64,000 bases of DNA from Adiantum capillus-veneris (lineage: Eukaryota; Streptophyta; Polypodiopsida; Polypodiales; Pteridaceae), in NCBI GenBank assembly GCA_014529385.2, contig CM043959.1:90424529-90488528 (forward strand), read 5' to 3'. Shown in pieces: positions 11,380 through 23,700 of this stretch. Both the position numbers and the translations under genes were made by a program. Every line of letters starts with the position of its first letter. Position 1 is the first letter of the stretch. The notes beneath the pieces are model-generated. The model was not told the origin of the DNA, did not search any database, and saw only the letters and a program-made list of their open reading frames with translations.

Positions 11380-11739
11380 TGACCGCTGGGTCAACAACAC
11401 AACATAACTCAAGTTTCGTACTAAAGTCTTATCTTTTGCGAGTTATGAAATGCTGCGGATTATTGCTATAAACGTCATTTGTAATGAGTAGTTATTCTAG
11501 TTTCAGAAGCCGGGGTGCAATGGCACTTCCAGATTGTAAATACAAAGCCATTTTACCCTTTCAACCCCATTTTTGGTTAAACCTAAGGTAGCCTTAGTAT
11601 ATAAGGTACCTAGGTCATTTTGTAAAGGGGGAGACTTTAATCATAATCAAAACTTTAGCGCTGTCGTCTACTGTGTGTGAGAGAGAAAGAGAGTGAGCAT
11701 GAGCTTTATCCTCTAGCTACGCCCGGCTCGCTCAACACA
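11380..11739 (+). repeat. probable LTR of the protease element
   Basis: It begins TGACCGC directly after a G-rich purine tract and ends CTCAACACA, so it has TG...CA ends. It contains a TATA box near the expected place and a purine-rich GAGAGAGAAAGAGAG run in the presumed transcribed part. No second copy is present in the window, so calling it an LTR rests on termini and context only. Confidence 0.5.
11598..11604 (+). promoter_or_regulatory. TATA box in LTR-like block
   Basis: The sequence TATATAAGG lies about 220 bp from the start of the LTR-like block and 140 bp before its end. This fits a polymerase II promoter placed in the U3 region of a retroelement LTR. Confidence 0.45.
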
Positions 11740-11743
11740 TTGG

Positions 11744-12916
11744 AGATCCGACTGCACCATTGTTGTAGGCTCGAGGAGAGCTACGTGACAATGCCAAGCA
11801 TTCCACGTGAGACAAAGTGCACACGCCGACGCATCTACGAGCTATTTGTGGCCGTAAGTGTATCAAACGATATCTGTTTTCTACGTGCTAGTAGTCTATA
11901 GAATCGTGGCAACATAAGCTACGCATAGGTACTCATAAATTTCAGTTTCGGACACTTTCAAAATTCTGCTCTGTCATCCTACGCGTTTTCCGCAGATGGG
12001 TTTAGAGTGAGGGTTTAGAGTGTAGAAGCGTAGGGACGGGTGTATCCTAGGAAGGGGATGGTGTTCCTTAAGTTTCGTACGAATCTGGCATGATTAGGTG
12101 AGTTACCTTCCGTATGTGTGTATGTGGCTAGGTGGTGTAGTTGAGAGCAGTGAGGTTCTTGATTGTGGTTTAGTTGGCCTTCCAGAGTGTTGTATGTGTA
12201 GGATGGTCTCAGCCTGACAAGCTAAAGAGATTTCCTCCGTGTGCCTATCATGTCATCTATGTACTCGATTGACATTATGTTGATCTAGGCAGTGTTTGCA
12301 TGCACTTCATGTGTGTGTGAGTCGCTCCCGCAACATTACTCACACACCCATGAAGTGCATGCAAACACTACCTAGATCAACATAATGTCAATCGAGGACA
12401 CAGATGACACGATAGTTACACGGAGGAAATATCTTTAGCTTGTCACGCTGAGACCATCCTACATATACAACACTCTGGAAGGCCAACTAAACCACAATCA
12501 AGAACCTCACTACTCTCAACTACACCACCTAGCCACATACACACATGCGGAAGGTAACTCACCTAATCATGCCAGATTCGTACGAAACTTAAGGAACACC
12601 ATCCCCTCACTAGGATACACCTGTCCCTACGCTTCTACACTCAAAACCCTCACTCTAAATCCATCTGTGGAAAACGCTTAGGATGACATAGCAGAATTTT
12701 GAAAGTGTCCGAAACTGAAATTTATGAGTACCTATGCGTAGCTTATGTCGCCACGATTCTATAGACTACTAGCACGCAGAAAACAGACATCGTTTGATAC
12801 ACTTACGACCACAAATAGCTCGTAGATGCATCGACGTGTGCGCTTTATCTTGCGTGGAATGCTTGGCGTTGTCGCATAGCTCTCCTCGAGCCTACAACAA
12901 TGGTGAATTCGGATCT
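11744..12916. repeat. 1.17 kb near-perfect palindrome
   Basis: The left arm 11744-12322 and right arm 12338-12916 are both 579 bp and pair along their whole length around a 15-nt loop (CGCTCCCGCAACATT). By eye about 95 percent of positions match. The outer ends share AGATCCGA and CACCATTGTTGTAGG. The arms contain no recognised protein; the matching short open frames on the two sides are just the same sequence read twice. It lies between the LTR of the protease element and the interrupted gag of a copia element. No direct target duplication is clear. It could be a foldback element or an inverted duplication of retroelement leader sequence. Confidence 0.9.
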
Positions 12917-13605
12917 GACTTTGTGCGTGACTTGCTCCGCCTTGAGCGATCACGACCCTTTTGGTTTTTGAACCTCTCCTTAGGCCTTCCTCTTGTTTCC
13001 ACTGACAGTGCAACACTTGATGATTCTCCTGTGCTTCTCCTTTGTATTTCCGCGCTTAGGAGAACACCCACAACATCATCAAACTTAAGAGTATTTGTGC
13101 CAGAAATAGAATTACTTACAACCATCACAAGGATGTCCCAACTATCCGGTAGAGATGATAGTATAAGAAGAGCTCGCACTTTGTCATCGAAATTGATTTT
13201 CACTGATTGAAGTTGACTTATGTTTGTGTTAAAGTCATTTAGGTGTTCTGCAACTGAACCATTCTCTGCCATCTTTAGATTGAACAAGCACTTCATAAGA
13301 AATATCTTATTGGATGCCGATGGTTTCTCATAGAAGTCGTCAAGTGACTTCATCAAGTCCTCCGTGGTCTTCATCTCTGAAACATTGAAGGCCACCGTTG
13401 ATGCCAAGCTTAACCGGATTGTTCCCAGTGCCTTTCGATCAAGGACAATCCATGCTTCATCTGCCATCTTTGCGGGCTTCTTTGCAAGACCACCTAGTGG
13501 CAAATAGAGGTCCTTTTGGTAGAGATAGTCTTCAATTTGCATCTTCCAATGTTGGTAGATTTTTCCATTGAACTTCTCAATCTTGAGCTTCCCTTCCTCC
13601 GCCAT
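12917..13605 (-). pseudogene. copia gag (UBN2 type), truncated
   Basis: The first clear ATG on the minus strand is at 13605-13603, about 60 bases after the primer site. The protein has the copia gag hallmarks: KIEKFNGKIYQHWKMQIEDYL near the N-terminus, then W-x-x-L-D-R-K-A, then KCLFNLKMAENGSVAEHLND, then LLILSSLPDSWD. It ends in an Arg/Ser-rich stretch just before the expected zinc knuckle, where the palindrome begins and the frame stops within a few codons. The gag would package RNA into virus-like particles. I see no internal stop in the surviving part. Confidence 0.88.
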
Positions 13606-13664
13606 AACTTCCACTCAATTCAAGGAATCCTTTCCTTGAGATAATTTAGCTACGAGCAAACCTT

Positions 13665-13676
13665 GCTCTGATACCA
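13665..13676 (-). other. primer-binding site (initiator tRNA-Met)
   Basis: On the minus strand this reads TGGTATCAGAGC, the standard plant copia primer site complementary to the 3' end of initiator tRNA-Met. It sits two bases inside the LTR end and fixes the element's direction. Confidence 0.93.
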
Positions 13677-13678
13677 GT

Positions 13679-14493
<815 letters not shown>

Positions 14494-15602
14494 TTCCCAT
14501 CCAATCGTTGTAGGACTGGTGTCTACTGTCACGATTACTGGCCTTTGACACTCATAGTCTACCTTTCTCAAAGCTAGTGCTGACTGAAGCAACTCCTTAA
14601 GCTTTCTCATGGCTTTTACATGTGCTTCTGTCCATTTACACTTTTGATTCTTTATAAGCAGTTGTTGATAAAGAGCATCAGCTACATGTACATAATGTGG
14701 AATCAAATAACATAAAAGACACATGCTCCTAGGAACCTTCTAACCTCAGTGATGCTACTGCACATTTCTTTCATTCTTTGAATGACATCTACCTTTTTTG
14801 GACAAGGTTTTCTACCATATGGCCCACACATGTGCCCCACAATGAGAACTTCATTGACACCAAACATAGACTTTTTCCCTGACAATGTAAGATTCACTTT
14901 TTCCAACCTAGACTTATCACACTCATTTATGTGATTCACCACAAACCTGCGACATCCCCTGAGATCCAAAGCTTCATCTTTGTCACTTTCTTCACATACT
15001 TTGATAGGAAAATCATCAATGAAAGGCATTGTGATTTGAGGAATAAAGTCGCGTAAGACCTTATTCATCCCATTCATCATATGTGCAACCGAGTTGGTTG
15101 CTCCCTGTGGAAATGTACACATCCTTACCAAGCCCAATGTGTCCTCATGGTTGTCAAGTCTCTGCTTTTGATTGCAAGCTGAAATTGATCATACCCTAAG
15201 TAGAGATCCCCCATCGAGTAGATTGCCCTTCCTGCAAACGCCTCTGCAAAATCATCCACAAAAGGGACCTGTATCTACATTTCTGATTGTCACCTTGTTC
15301 ACTGGTTGCATATTTTGGATGAAGCGTAGAGAACCATTCTTCTTTGGAACTCTGAACCATCTATTTGAGTATGGAGCACAAGAAGGCTCCAAAATTCCCA
15401 TTTTGATCTTCTCATTGAGCAGCTCCACTAACTTTGGAGCCTTTGTGAAAATTACCATATGAGCTATAATAGAAGGATCAACACATTCTATCTCGCGTGG
15501 CTCAAATGCAAAAGCCTTACCATGCTTTAGAAGCATGTCTTTGAAGCACTTTGTCTCCTCGTGTGTTAGAAACTCCTCGCAACCAATTTGCAACTCTTGA
15601 AA
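14494..15602 (-). pseudogene. gypsy A reverse transcriptase and RNase H start
   Basis: On the minus strand the RT runs from about 15602 leftwards. Visible blocks are RVPKKNGSLRFIQNMQPVN, GDLYLGYDQFQLAI, TFPQGATNSVAHMM and the catalytic box MPFIDDFPIK (about 15025-15040). Then come VGHMCGPYGRKPCPKKVD and the RNase H beginning VIVTVDTSPTTIGW, where homology to gypsy B stops at the copia insertion. Several frameshifts split it (near 15250, 15140 and 14705). The FIDD box replaces the usual YxDD, as in many gypsy elements. Confidence 0.83.
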
Positions 15603-16079
15603 TTACTCTTTTGTGAAGGTATGCCCAATCTTTTTAGGATTCCTTAAACTTGCTTGCAAAGAAGATTGCTCAATCTTTTCCCTGTTGTTGGGTGGTAAGG
15701 ATGAAGCTATTGGTTTCACCTTCTTTGCTACACTCTTGTGTTTAGTTTCAACATGGACTTCTGGGCCAATTGTTTCGTTTTCATTAAAGGCTTCTATTAC
15801 TTGATACATTTCCATAGAGCATACTTCCACAACTTCATTTTCAAGATGCAAACTAGACTCCATTATAGCATCAAGCTCACCCATAATATCTACAAAAAAA
15901 ACTTGTTCACACAAACCTAAAACATTTTTAGTAGGGTCTAGCAACCCACTCTCTTTCATGCCCATTTGTACATTATGTACATATTGCCTTTCATATCTCT
16001 TCAAATCCTCAAGTTTTGTAAAACATACTGATCCATTCCTTGTTACCAAGGAGCCCCGTTGAGAAAGTTTCACCTATTT
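15603..16079 (-). pseudogene. gypsy A protease-RT linker region
   Basis: The minus-strand frame runs to a TAA at 15603-15605 and continues in the same frame into the RT, so that stop is a nonsense codon. It encodes the acidic linker before RT, including CFTKLEDLKRYERQY near its start. Its upstream end joins the protease segment at 53569 once the CACTA and one copy of the TTT duplication are removed, with the frame preserved except for one TAG at the junction. Confidence 0.75.
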
Positions 16080-16345
16080 CACTACAAGAGGTTGTGTGCA
16101 CTTGTGACGCTGTTAGCGATGGAAATACATTGGGTTTTTATACTCCCTGACGTCGCTAAGACCGTCGCTAACAGCGTCGATACGGGAACGTTGCTATGAG
16201 CGTCGCTATAAGGGTCGCTATATGTATCACTATAGCCATCACTATATAGCGACGGCTATAGCGATGATCTTAGCGACGTTTACATGCCACCTATAGCGAC
16301 GTTTATAACGATGCTGCAGAGCCTTATATAGCGACGATGACAGTG
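16080..16345. repeat. CACTA left terminus and subterminal repeats
   Basis: It begins CACTACAAGAGG and is followed over 265 bp by at least a dozen copies, in both orientations, of a motif close to TAGCGACG or CGTCGCTA. In CACTA elements such repeats bind the second element-encoded protein (TnpA class). Matching motifs occur at the right end (53400-53568). Confidence 0.9.
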
Positions 16346-17116
16346 ATGCCCGAGAGAAAAAAAATTGGTGGCAAGGCATTAAATGCCCTGCCACCCATTA
16401 ACCATATTGAATGTTTCAATAATTGAGCAAACCTAAATGAATCCAAGATAAGCCCAGATTCACCTTTGAAAGAAAGTGCAATCTTAGATATAGACCCAAA
16501 GTAGTCACCCACAAGACAATATAACCATTAACTCCATCATCCATAGTATCCCTCTTTCTGGTAGAAGAGGCAGCAGGAGCACATGCTCAACAGGCACCTT
16601 CTCAGCAAGAACCCATCAACCTAGCAGTTTTACAAAAGTAAATTGATGAAAGTAAATCAATGACAATTGTACACATCATAGGAAAAATCACTTGATTGTT
16701 AAACTTTGCAAATGTAATAGTTACAACACCATTGTCATTATTGAAAAGATATACATGGTTTTCAAAAAGAGGTATAAACGTCATCTCATGATACATGTGC
16801 TATGACAAAAGGAAACTAATGCTTTCTAGCTACGGCTGGAGTGACGTTGTCTAATCAGACGTCTCATCGCGTCCAAGCAGTGTATCTATCGAATTCTTTA
16901 AAAAAAAAAAAAAGACAACTTTTTGTAAGTATAAACATATAATTTATAAAACAATACAACATATAGAAAAGAGTGAACCCTAATACTAACCATGCCACCG
17001 TGAGAACTCAGAATGTCCATCAGGGCATTTAAGCCCTTTCTACCTGCGTACTCGCGCTCGCACGATGTGGGGTCACGTCTTGTCATTGACCACCGTCAAA
17101 ACATACAAAGAATCCA
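16346..17116. other. CACTA interior, unassigned
   Basis: I recognise no gene in this stretch. It is AT-rich, with a poly-A run (about 16900-16914) followed by AT-rich sequence. It would be the 3' untranslated part of the CACTA transcription unit if the downstream gene call at 17117-17404 is right. Confidence 0.35.
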
Positions 17117-17404
17117 TTATGTTAGAGTTTGAAAACCCCTAAACCCTAAACTATCAAACCTAAAGAGCAATGCAAAAACACTTACAAAATTGGCCTCAAA
17201 TGATGCCCACCCGCCGCTCCCCAAGTGGTGCGAGCTCCCTGCCTCTACTCGCGCTCTGGCTGCCTCCTTTTGTTGCTTCCACTTGTTGGGATTCTTGCAC
17301 GCTGATTTCTTCGCATTCCTCCAATCTTCTTTGGCCAACCAATCTAGTCTGTTCCACCCATGCTTAATTGATTTTTGCACTTCAGAATGCTTGTTATGCA
17401 GCAT
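17117..17404 (-). pseudogene. possible CACTA second-gene (TnpA-like) fragment
   Basis: The minus-strand frame of 95 residues contains RLDWLAKEDWRNAKKSACKN, a Lys/Gln-rich basic helix, then SHHLGSGGWASFEANF. This resembles the C-terminal part of plant En/Spm second-gene proteins, which have a W-x-S/T-x-E-x-x-x-K-S-x-x-N-K run followed by H-x-x-G-S-x-S-F. Its place, downstream of TNP2 on the same strand and close to the left terminus, is where that gene belongs. The match is weak and short. The N-terminal exon may be the Ser/Thr/Pro-rich frame near 44860-45300, now separated by element X. Confidence 0.4.
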
Positions 17405-18811
17405 GCTGATGACTCTGTCTTTTAAATCACTTGGTACTTCATTCTAGGTGTTTAGTATATAGTGTCTAAAGACATAAGAGCAAAGACCGTTCATGCGCGA
17501 GATCACCTTCTTGCCTTCATCATCCAAGATGATGCTGCCGTTGAAGTGGAGGGAGTAAGACAAGCCCTCTCGTCGGTGACGCTGGTGCAACCAAATTTGG
17601 TTGAAGATAGGAGATGGTCTATGCCAGGTAGAGGAAGTAGTCGAGTGCAGTGTAGAAGGCTAGGGCAGGTGCCAAGGACCTAAGCAGCCAAAGGATAGAG
17701 GAGGTGTATGCTCTATGCGGTATTTTAGGACAAAAGTGATGCGGGATGGTCCAAATGGGATGGCAGGTGAAGGTGTCCATAATGCCAAGTCAGTGCTTTG
17801 AAATGTAGTGTTCAAAGTGTTCTAGAAGCACTGAAGTTTGGGAGTGTGTAGCAGATCCCCGATGGATAGGGGAGCTTGGGACAGGTGGCCTGGGCTGATT
17901 TCAGTGAATACATGTGTAGAGCTTGAGTTGTGGAGCCTGCTTGTCTTCTCGGAATGCGAATCAGAGCTTTGGTTCGGAAGATATAGTTAGTTGAAATTTT
18001 TTCGGGGGCCGGGTCTGAGCCCACTTGATCGCGTTGGAGGATGCGCCATATGACGTTTTTCAGGCCTCGACAAAGTTCAAGCAGATAGAGTAGATCATGG
18101 GGGGTCCTGATTCCGAGCCTTGAGCACCGAGTTACGGTATGGCCAAACCTGAGCAGTTGAGGGTGAAGTATTTGCAAATGATTTTTTTAAGTTTTTTATG
18201 GCCAAAGGATAGCGGGCTCAAGGAAGTCAAAAGTCGATGGAAATTGCGTAGAACGGAGCCGAGGATGGGCTTGGGACATGGATTTACAACTCTGGAATGG
18301 GATCTGTTGAGCAGAGGATAGGGCTGGGGCCAAGTTGGCATCCCAAGAGGGGTCTCTCTCTCATAAAGTGGTTTTTAAAAAAAAGCCTTGGAAGGGTAAG
18401 GAAGTGGAGCGCGCCACGTGGTAGACTTTTTCCCCACATGCGGTATCAAAAGAGGAGGATGTGGCGTACATGACCTCAATCGGAGCCAGCAGAGGGTATG
18501 AAACGAGAGAGGGGAGCTCCCTCCTTGGTGGTTATGGCGTAAGCGGCGGCGGCCTTCACGGACGCTGTGAGCTGGCGCTGCAGGTGGCACGGCCCAGTGG
18601 GGCGTATCATGGCGGTTTTTGGCCAGTGAGCGCTAGGGGCGGCATGCCCGCGTGGGGAAGGAGACCGGGTTTGGTGGCTCCGATGATTACGTGGCAAGGC
18701 CGCCTAAGAGAGGGGTTCCCGCGGGCCATAGGCGCTCCTTTTTGAAGGAAAGAGGGAGGAGGCATTAGCAACGTCGCTAATGCCCCCCCCTCCCCAGTGC
18801 ATAGTTAAGGG
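17405..18811. other. CACTA interior left of element X, unassigned
   Basis: I cannot recognise a product in this GC-rich stretch. It contains the exact palindrome GCATTAGCAACGTCGCTAATGC or a close form near 18766-18788, built from the same AGCGACGTTGCTAATG word found in element X's LTR and in the CACTA ends. It may include an intron of the second CACTA gene or an older insertion. Short open frames on both strands show no family signature. Confidence 0.3.
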
Positions 18812-19807
18812 TGCTTCCCGCTGAGGTGAAGAGAGGCCCAAAGGCGGCCGGGGGATTAGGTGCAAAAGAGGAGGGTCCCACGCCACTGGAAGTAAGCAAA
18901 GAGAAAGGACAGGAGTGAGCTAGGAAACCGCCAAGTGGCCAAAGCAAAAGGAAAAAAAATAGAGAGAGAGGAGGCTGGTAAAGGGTAGGTCAAAGGAATC
19001 GGACAAAGGTGGCCAAGGACCAAAATTAGGCCCCAAAGAGGCAGTGCAGGGTTATCCCCAAAGGGGATAAAAAATGAAAAAGATAACAAATAAAAAGATC
19101 CAAGGGGCGATAGCGACGTTGCTAATGACCCCCCAAGTGCAAAAGAGAGAAGAAGAGAGCAGATAGAACAAGGCGGTGCCCCCCTTCCCGAAAGATACCA
19201 AAAATGCGTGCCATATAGACCAATTGAAGAGCAGTTTCCCCAAATTGAAGACTCCCCCTATAAAAGTAAAAAATTAATTAAATTAAGAGCTTTTTCCTTA
19301 GCCTTTGAAGTGCCGTTGGAAGCCTGCTAAGTGGAGCTTTTGGACAGAGGAGTGTGCCTGTCAAAGCCCTTTGTATATCTCTTGTGTAAACGGCCATGGA
19401 GATGGCAGTGTGAGTCTATATAAGCGTTTGGTGAAGTGCAATCGAGCCGAATTGCCTCCCTTGCTGTTTTTTCCCCTTCCCCCCTTCTCTTTCTCCTACT
19501 TTCATGTTTGCCCTTGGTATCGGCTGTGTGGAAGTGTGTGCCCCCCCGGACCGATGGTGTATTGTGTGAGAGAGTGAGATTGAGTTGTTTTGAGTGTGTG
19601 TCAGGGTGGAGACAGACCGTGGTAGGTGTGCATCGTGTAGCGGGTTTGTGGAGTGTGTGAGCAATAGAAATTGAGAAGACGGTGGTCTACTAGTGTAAAC
19701 TATTTCTTTGAAGGTGTTTTCCGAGAGGATAGGAGTGGTGTGAATACCCTGAGCTATAGAGAGGCTCTTGTGTTTTGACAGGCGTGTTCCCCCATTCCCC
19801 CTCTCCA
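18812..19807 (+). repeat. element X 5' LTR
   Basis: It starts TGCTTCCCG, ends CTCTCCA and matches 32421-32502 plus 43848-44859 along its length at roughly 94 percent by eye in sampled parts. The 3' copy has a poly-C run of about 80 where this copy has about six Cs (near 19128). A purine-rich half, a TATA box and a CT-rich half fit U3-R-U5 order. Confidence 0.8.
19417..19424 (+). promoter_or_regulatory. TATA box of element X 5' LTR
   Basis: TATATAAG sits about 600 bp into the LTR. The aligned position in the 3' LTR (about 44454-44463) reads TGTCTAAG, so that copy has lost the motif. This is consistent with a core promoter under decay. Confidence 0.5.
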
Positions 19808-19812
19808 TCTTT

Positions 19813-19829
19813 TGGTGCCCCCATGGAGG
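19813..19829 (+). other. element X primer-binding site
   Basis: TGGTGCCCCCATGGAGG begins five bases after the 5' LTR, at the place where a tRNA 3' end would anneal. Its first 11 bases, and two Ts before them, are identical to the primer site of element Y (41354-41372, opposite strand). I do not know which tRNA it matches. Confidence 0.7.
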
Positions 19830-20531
19830 ACTATGCTGATGATCCTAGTTGAAGTCAAAGCAATGATGTCGGTGGTGCCAAAGGTGCGGCCTTTGAAGAG
19901 CAGGTGCTACTAGTGATGGCTTGGACGGGATTTCCCATTTTCACTCGGGTTGAAGATGCGGAAACTTGGCTTCAAGACTACGGATTGTTCGTGTTGGAAA
20001 GCGGTTTGTCGAGAGAAGATGGCTCGGTACAGGTGTTCCCGCTCCTGGTTCGTGGTAAAGAAAAGCTATGGTTTGATAGCCTTGGTGAAGGAGAAAAAGC
20101 AGATGGTGAGGCCCTAGAGGCAGCTTTTTGGAGAAGATTTGTTGCGGATGCGTAGCTGGATGAAGTAAAGCGAAAGCTGGATGGTTTGAAGCAAAGCTTG
20201 GAGGGTGATTTTGAAGCGTTTGAGTGGGAGTTCGAAGCCCTATGTGGGAAGTTAATCAAGGTAACTGCTGCAAAAAATGCCAGTTTTTTGAAATTGTGTA
20301 AATTCATGGATTGTCTGCATGAAGAAGTGCAAGACAAAGTGGAGGTAGATGATCCGACGTCATATGAGGAGGCGGTAGCTCTATCGAGAGGGTGAACCAA
20401 AAAGAATTTGAAGAAGAATGAGGCTAGGCAAGGTTTGCCAAGTGCGGTGAAGCCAAGGCAGTGTGATGCGGTGATAGCAGAGCCTTAGGTGGTGCAAAGA
20501 GAAGTGCAAGTGCGAGAAGAACCAAGGGTTC
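19823..20531 (+). pseudogene. element X gag, first part
   Basis: An ATG at 19823, overlapping the primer site, opens a frame with TGA at 19850-19852, TAG at 20153-20155, TGA at 20393-20395 and TAG near 20486. The protein is a retrotransposon gag core: FPIFTRVEDAETWLQDY, then VFPLLVRGKEKLWFDSL, then ALEAAFWRRFV, then a helical region with FEALCGKLIKV. The F-P-L-L...K-x-W...A-A-F-x-x-R-F pattern is shared with the gag of element Y. The frame is interrupted by element Z and resumes at 31326. Confidence 0.72.
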
Positions 20532-20703
20532 TATAAGAAACTAGGAAACTAGGCTCTACTGGATCCTCCTCCCAACCTCCCTTTATTGGTGGGCTCCTAG
20601 CCCCTTGCCCTAGACGGATCCCTTGTCCACACTGCCTCGCCCGGCCCTTGGCCGTAGTCCTTGCCTAGCCTAGTTCTTAGGGTACAGGACCTGTGTCTTG
20701 ACA
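20532..20703 (-). repeat. element Z 3' LTR
   Basis: It pairs with 31146-31320, with roughly a dozen substitutions and one 3-nt indel by eye. Read on the plus strand it starts TATAAG where the other copy has TGTAAG, so one terminal base has mutated, and it ends TTGACA. Confidence 0.9.
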
Positions 20704-23700
20704 TTACTTCCCCCTTAAGGAAGAGTTTTCGTCCTTGAAAACACAAGTAGTAACATCTTCTTAAGAATACTGGCGTTCTCTTTATTGACGTCCCATAAGT
20801 GAGCCAGTTGTCTGTATAACCGATAATTGGTGCAGTGAGGAGGTTCAATGAAACCAAGATGAATATCCTGATTTTCAACATTGTTGTTCGTTTGCAACCA
20901 CTTGGGTCTAAATGGTAACTCCATTTATAACTCACTTGTGTGCTGTAAAGGAGTAACCACAACTAAGAGTCACTTGGGTTTAAATGGTAACTCCATTTAT
21001 AACTCACTTGAGTACTATAAAGGAGGAACCACAACTAAGAGTTGTCCAAAGGCATAACCAGTTTTCAGATCTTCTGAAGATACTGGAATAATGCAAGGAA
21101 ACCTTGGCGTAACTTTCCATGTAGTTGTGAGCCAGATTTCCTACTCGCCTGAGTGTCTTGAACAGTCTGTTACATGTTCATCCCTAATGAAGGTTACTTG
21201 CCAACATGCTTTGTCAGCACACCTGGTAAGTCCTTGACGTATGGAAGTATTGACACAATCTCCAACCCCACCACAAGAGGTGTTCAAAGTCAAAAATCAT
21301 ACTTAAGAAAATTCTAGAATAGGGAGAAAATCATCTATTTAGAAATGTGTTGTGTTAACGTATGCTCTTAGCAGATCCTTTAGCACAAGATTACTCTTTG
21401 TAATCTGCCTATCCCCTTGGATAACTGACAGTACTGAGGTGTGTTTTCCTCACGTTTTACAGACAGTCGTCCCGGATGAGTGGTAAACGGAGAATCGCAG
21501 GAGTGTACAACCATCGTGGTTAACTTGAGAAAATCTACAAACGCCCAAACCGAGCCATGACCTCTATTGGTGATTAGTAGACCAAAAAGTTATCTCATAC
21601 AGATAGTGCACATAGAGTGCAAAATGCTTCATAAGCAGCAATCTTAGGAATATGCATGCCGTTCCAAATCAGCCCTTGCTAAACACTAAGGCCCATAACA
21701 CCTAGTGTGCATGCATTTAGCAAAACCTAACCAAACCTGTATATCCATAATGATGCTTGCCAATACGTATGGCAAATGTGATGCGCCTAGCATGTAATAA
21801 AAGGAATGTAAATAGTTCTGAAAAGAAACTAAATACTTTAAGTTGCAATCTTTTGTAAACCTTGCTGAAACGTCTGAATCACAATAAAAGGTGAAACATT
21901 GATCACTTCTAGATACAAACAATGAAAGTTTTTCATTAATAGCTTATAGCCTTGCTATATGTATAAACAACCATCTGTAATGTTGTTTAGCAGTACTTGT
22001 ATCTTAACAAGTCATTCTAAGTATCCGACAATTTGTGGCCACGAAATTGCTCCTAATACGTCGTGCTAAAAAATGGTCTAGAAAATAGATGTGACCAACA
22101 CCTAGGGACTTTGTCATGACACATAATTGACATAATGGCGCCAGTGTCAGTCCAGAGACTCATATTCTCCACATGTGGAATATGTCTCATATAAGGATGT
22201 GTGAAAAGGAACATCCTTCAAGTACAAGACGTACTTGTGTGTGGAGGTAACTACAGACACTCTACGACGGGAGTGAGAGGGACCTTCATTCGTTGCTCCA
22301 CACTGGCTAAACCGAACTCCTTGAGTTCCTAGACCATGTTGTATCCCATGTGACAACATGTGCCAAATTGAACCCTACAAGTAGGTTCGTAACAGCATAA
22401 GGCAGAAAAATAGATTGGATACTTGGCCAAAAATACTTTGTGCCAACATGTCCTTGGCATGACTCTGTAACATGCAATCATACTAATACGTCTTGAAAAA
22501 CCAAGCAAAGCATACTAAAAATGGAGTAACACCAAATCAATAGATGCATACCTTCAGATTTGGACGTAATGTTCACTTACGCGTATTCAAATGGAGAGGA
22601 GCACGTCTCCTACTTGAAAAAACAAACAACATTGCACTGGGAACCATGGGTGTTGCCCTTGCAATCCAACCCCTTTGGTTAAAATCTACATAGTCAAACC
22701 CTTTGGTAAGACCCTTTGTAGAAACTGCTCAACTAGCCGGTAACAATAACCAACATAGTTAACCGTGCACGTAATGATGGAAATCAACTTGAAAAGTTGA
22801 ATTTGTCCACTACCGCATGGTAGATTGCATAATTCTTTCCTTGAAAGCCTAACTGGGAGAAATAAAACTGTGATCCACAATGCAGATCAAACTGTGATTC
22901 TTAATGCCTAGGGGGTGATGTAACAATGACTCGCCGGGTCTTACCCCAAAAAGTATATCCATTGACACGCTGTAGTGCTATAGAGAGAGCAAGAGATCCA
23001 CATAAGTGAGATGTCTAGCTCTTATGGAAAGCCATGATGTCTCAACTTCTTGCTGCATCTATACTTCCTTGTAGAGATCAGCTGGCTGCTGTGAGTTAAA
23101 GATTTATAAAAACTCAACTTGAGTGTTGCACTGAAAACATGTAGTGCAAAAATGACACTGTAAACATCCGTAATGACAAGACTCTTGCTTGTCCATTAAC
23201 GTCGATGTGTACTTCCCTGGATAGATATGTTCAATCTTGAAAACAATCACCCAAGGAATGCCAATGGTTGGGTCTTACCCTTGTCATGAAATCGGCTCTT
23301 AGCCTGTTTGGCTCATAGGCCTTATCCAAAATAGTGTTCAATCGACGAACCGATGAAGACTAATTTGAGTAGCATCTTAGCTATGTGCTAGCTATGAGTG
23401 AGAGCACCTTGGCCCAAGCTGGCTCACGAGCAGAATATGTATCAAAATATTCTTAGAAGAGTTTCGTTATTCGCGAAAGAAATAAGAAGAAGAGAGAAAA
23501 GAAGAGCATGCTGGGCTGAGGAACTTTCCTTAAATTTGTAGAGTGTGTGCCCAGAATGTGTGCTCTTAGACATCTTATGCCTGAATTACAGCTTATCCTA
23601 AAAGCATTCCACAATCTGTCTGTAGAACACTCTCAGCAAGAGAGGCAACAGAAAAACATAAAACTCATTCCGACCCATCTACCTTGTAGGGGTCATGATT

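Larger units (their letters stand above)
6948..11739 (+). mobile_element. LTR element with protease and WxPK repeats, no RT seen
   Basis: The coding part holds a retropepsin-like domain, then a long tail with repeated Trp-x-Pro-Lys motifs, then about 1.6 kb of non-coding DNA, a purine tract (GGAAGGGGGGAGT) and an LTR-like block (11380-11739). I find no reverse transcriptase, RNase H or integrase motif in any frame. The left part, including any 5' LTR, is missing: the coding frame emerges directly from the end of the chromovirus LTR. This suggests the chromovirus inserted into it, with the rest lying left of the window. It may be a non-autonomous element, or one that lost pol. Confidence 0.55.
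14494..16079 (-). mobile_element. gypsy A, pol segment left of the CACTA
   Basis: It encodes the linker and reverse transcriptase of a gypsy element on the minus strand. Its right edge meets the CACTA terminus at 16080, and the gag/protease half resumes at 53569 beyond the CACTA. Its left edge is cut by the copia LTR at 14493, within the start of RNase H. It is the same family as gypsy B (60889-64000): the region around 14494-14870 matches 63634-63983 closely at both DNA and protein level. Confidence 0.85.

Noticed and set aside
11677-13016. Matching proteins containing HHCCRLEESY on opposite strands, suggesting a duplicated gene
   Set aside because: They are the two arms of the palindrome read from each side. 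The frames are short, with no family match.
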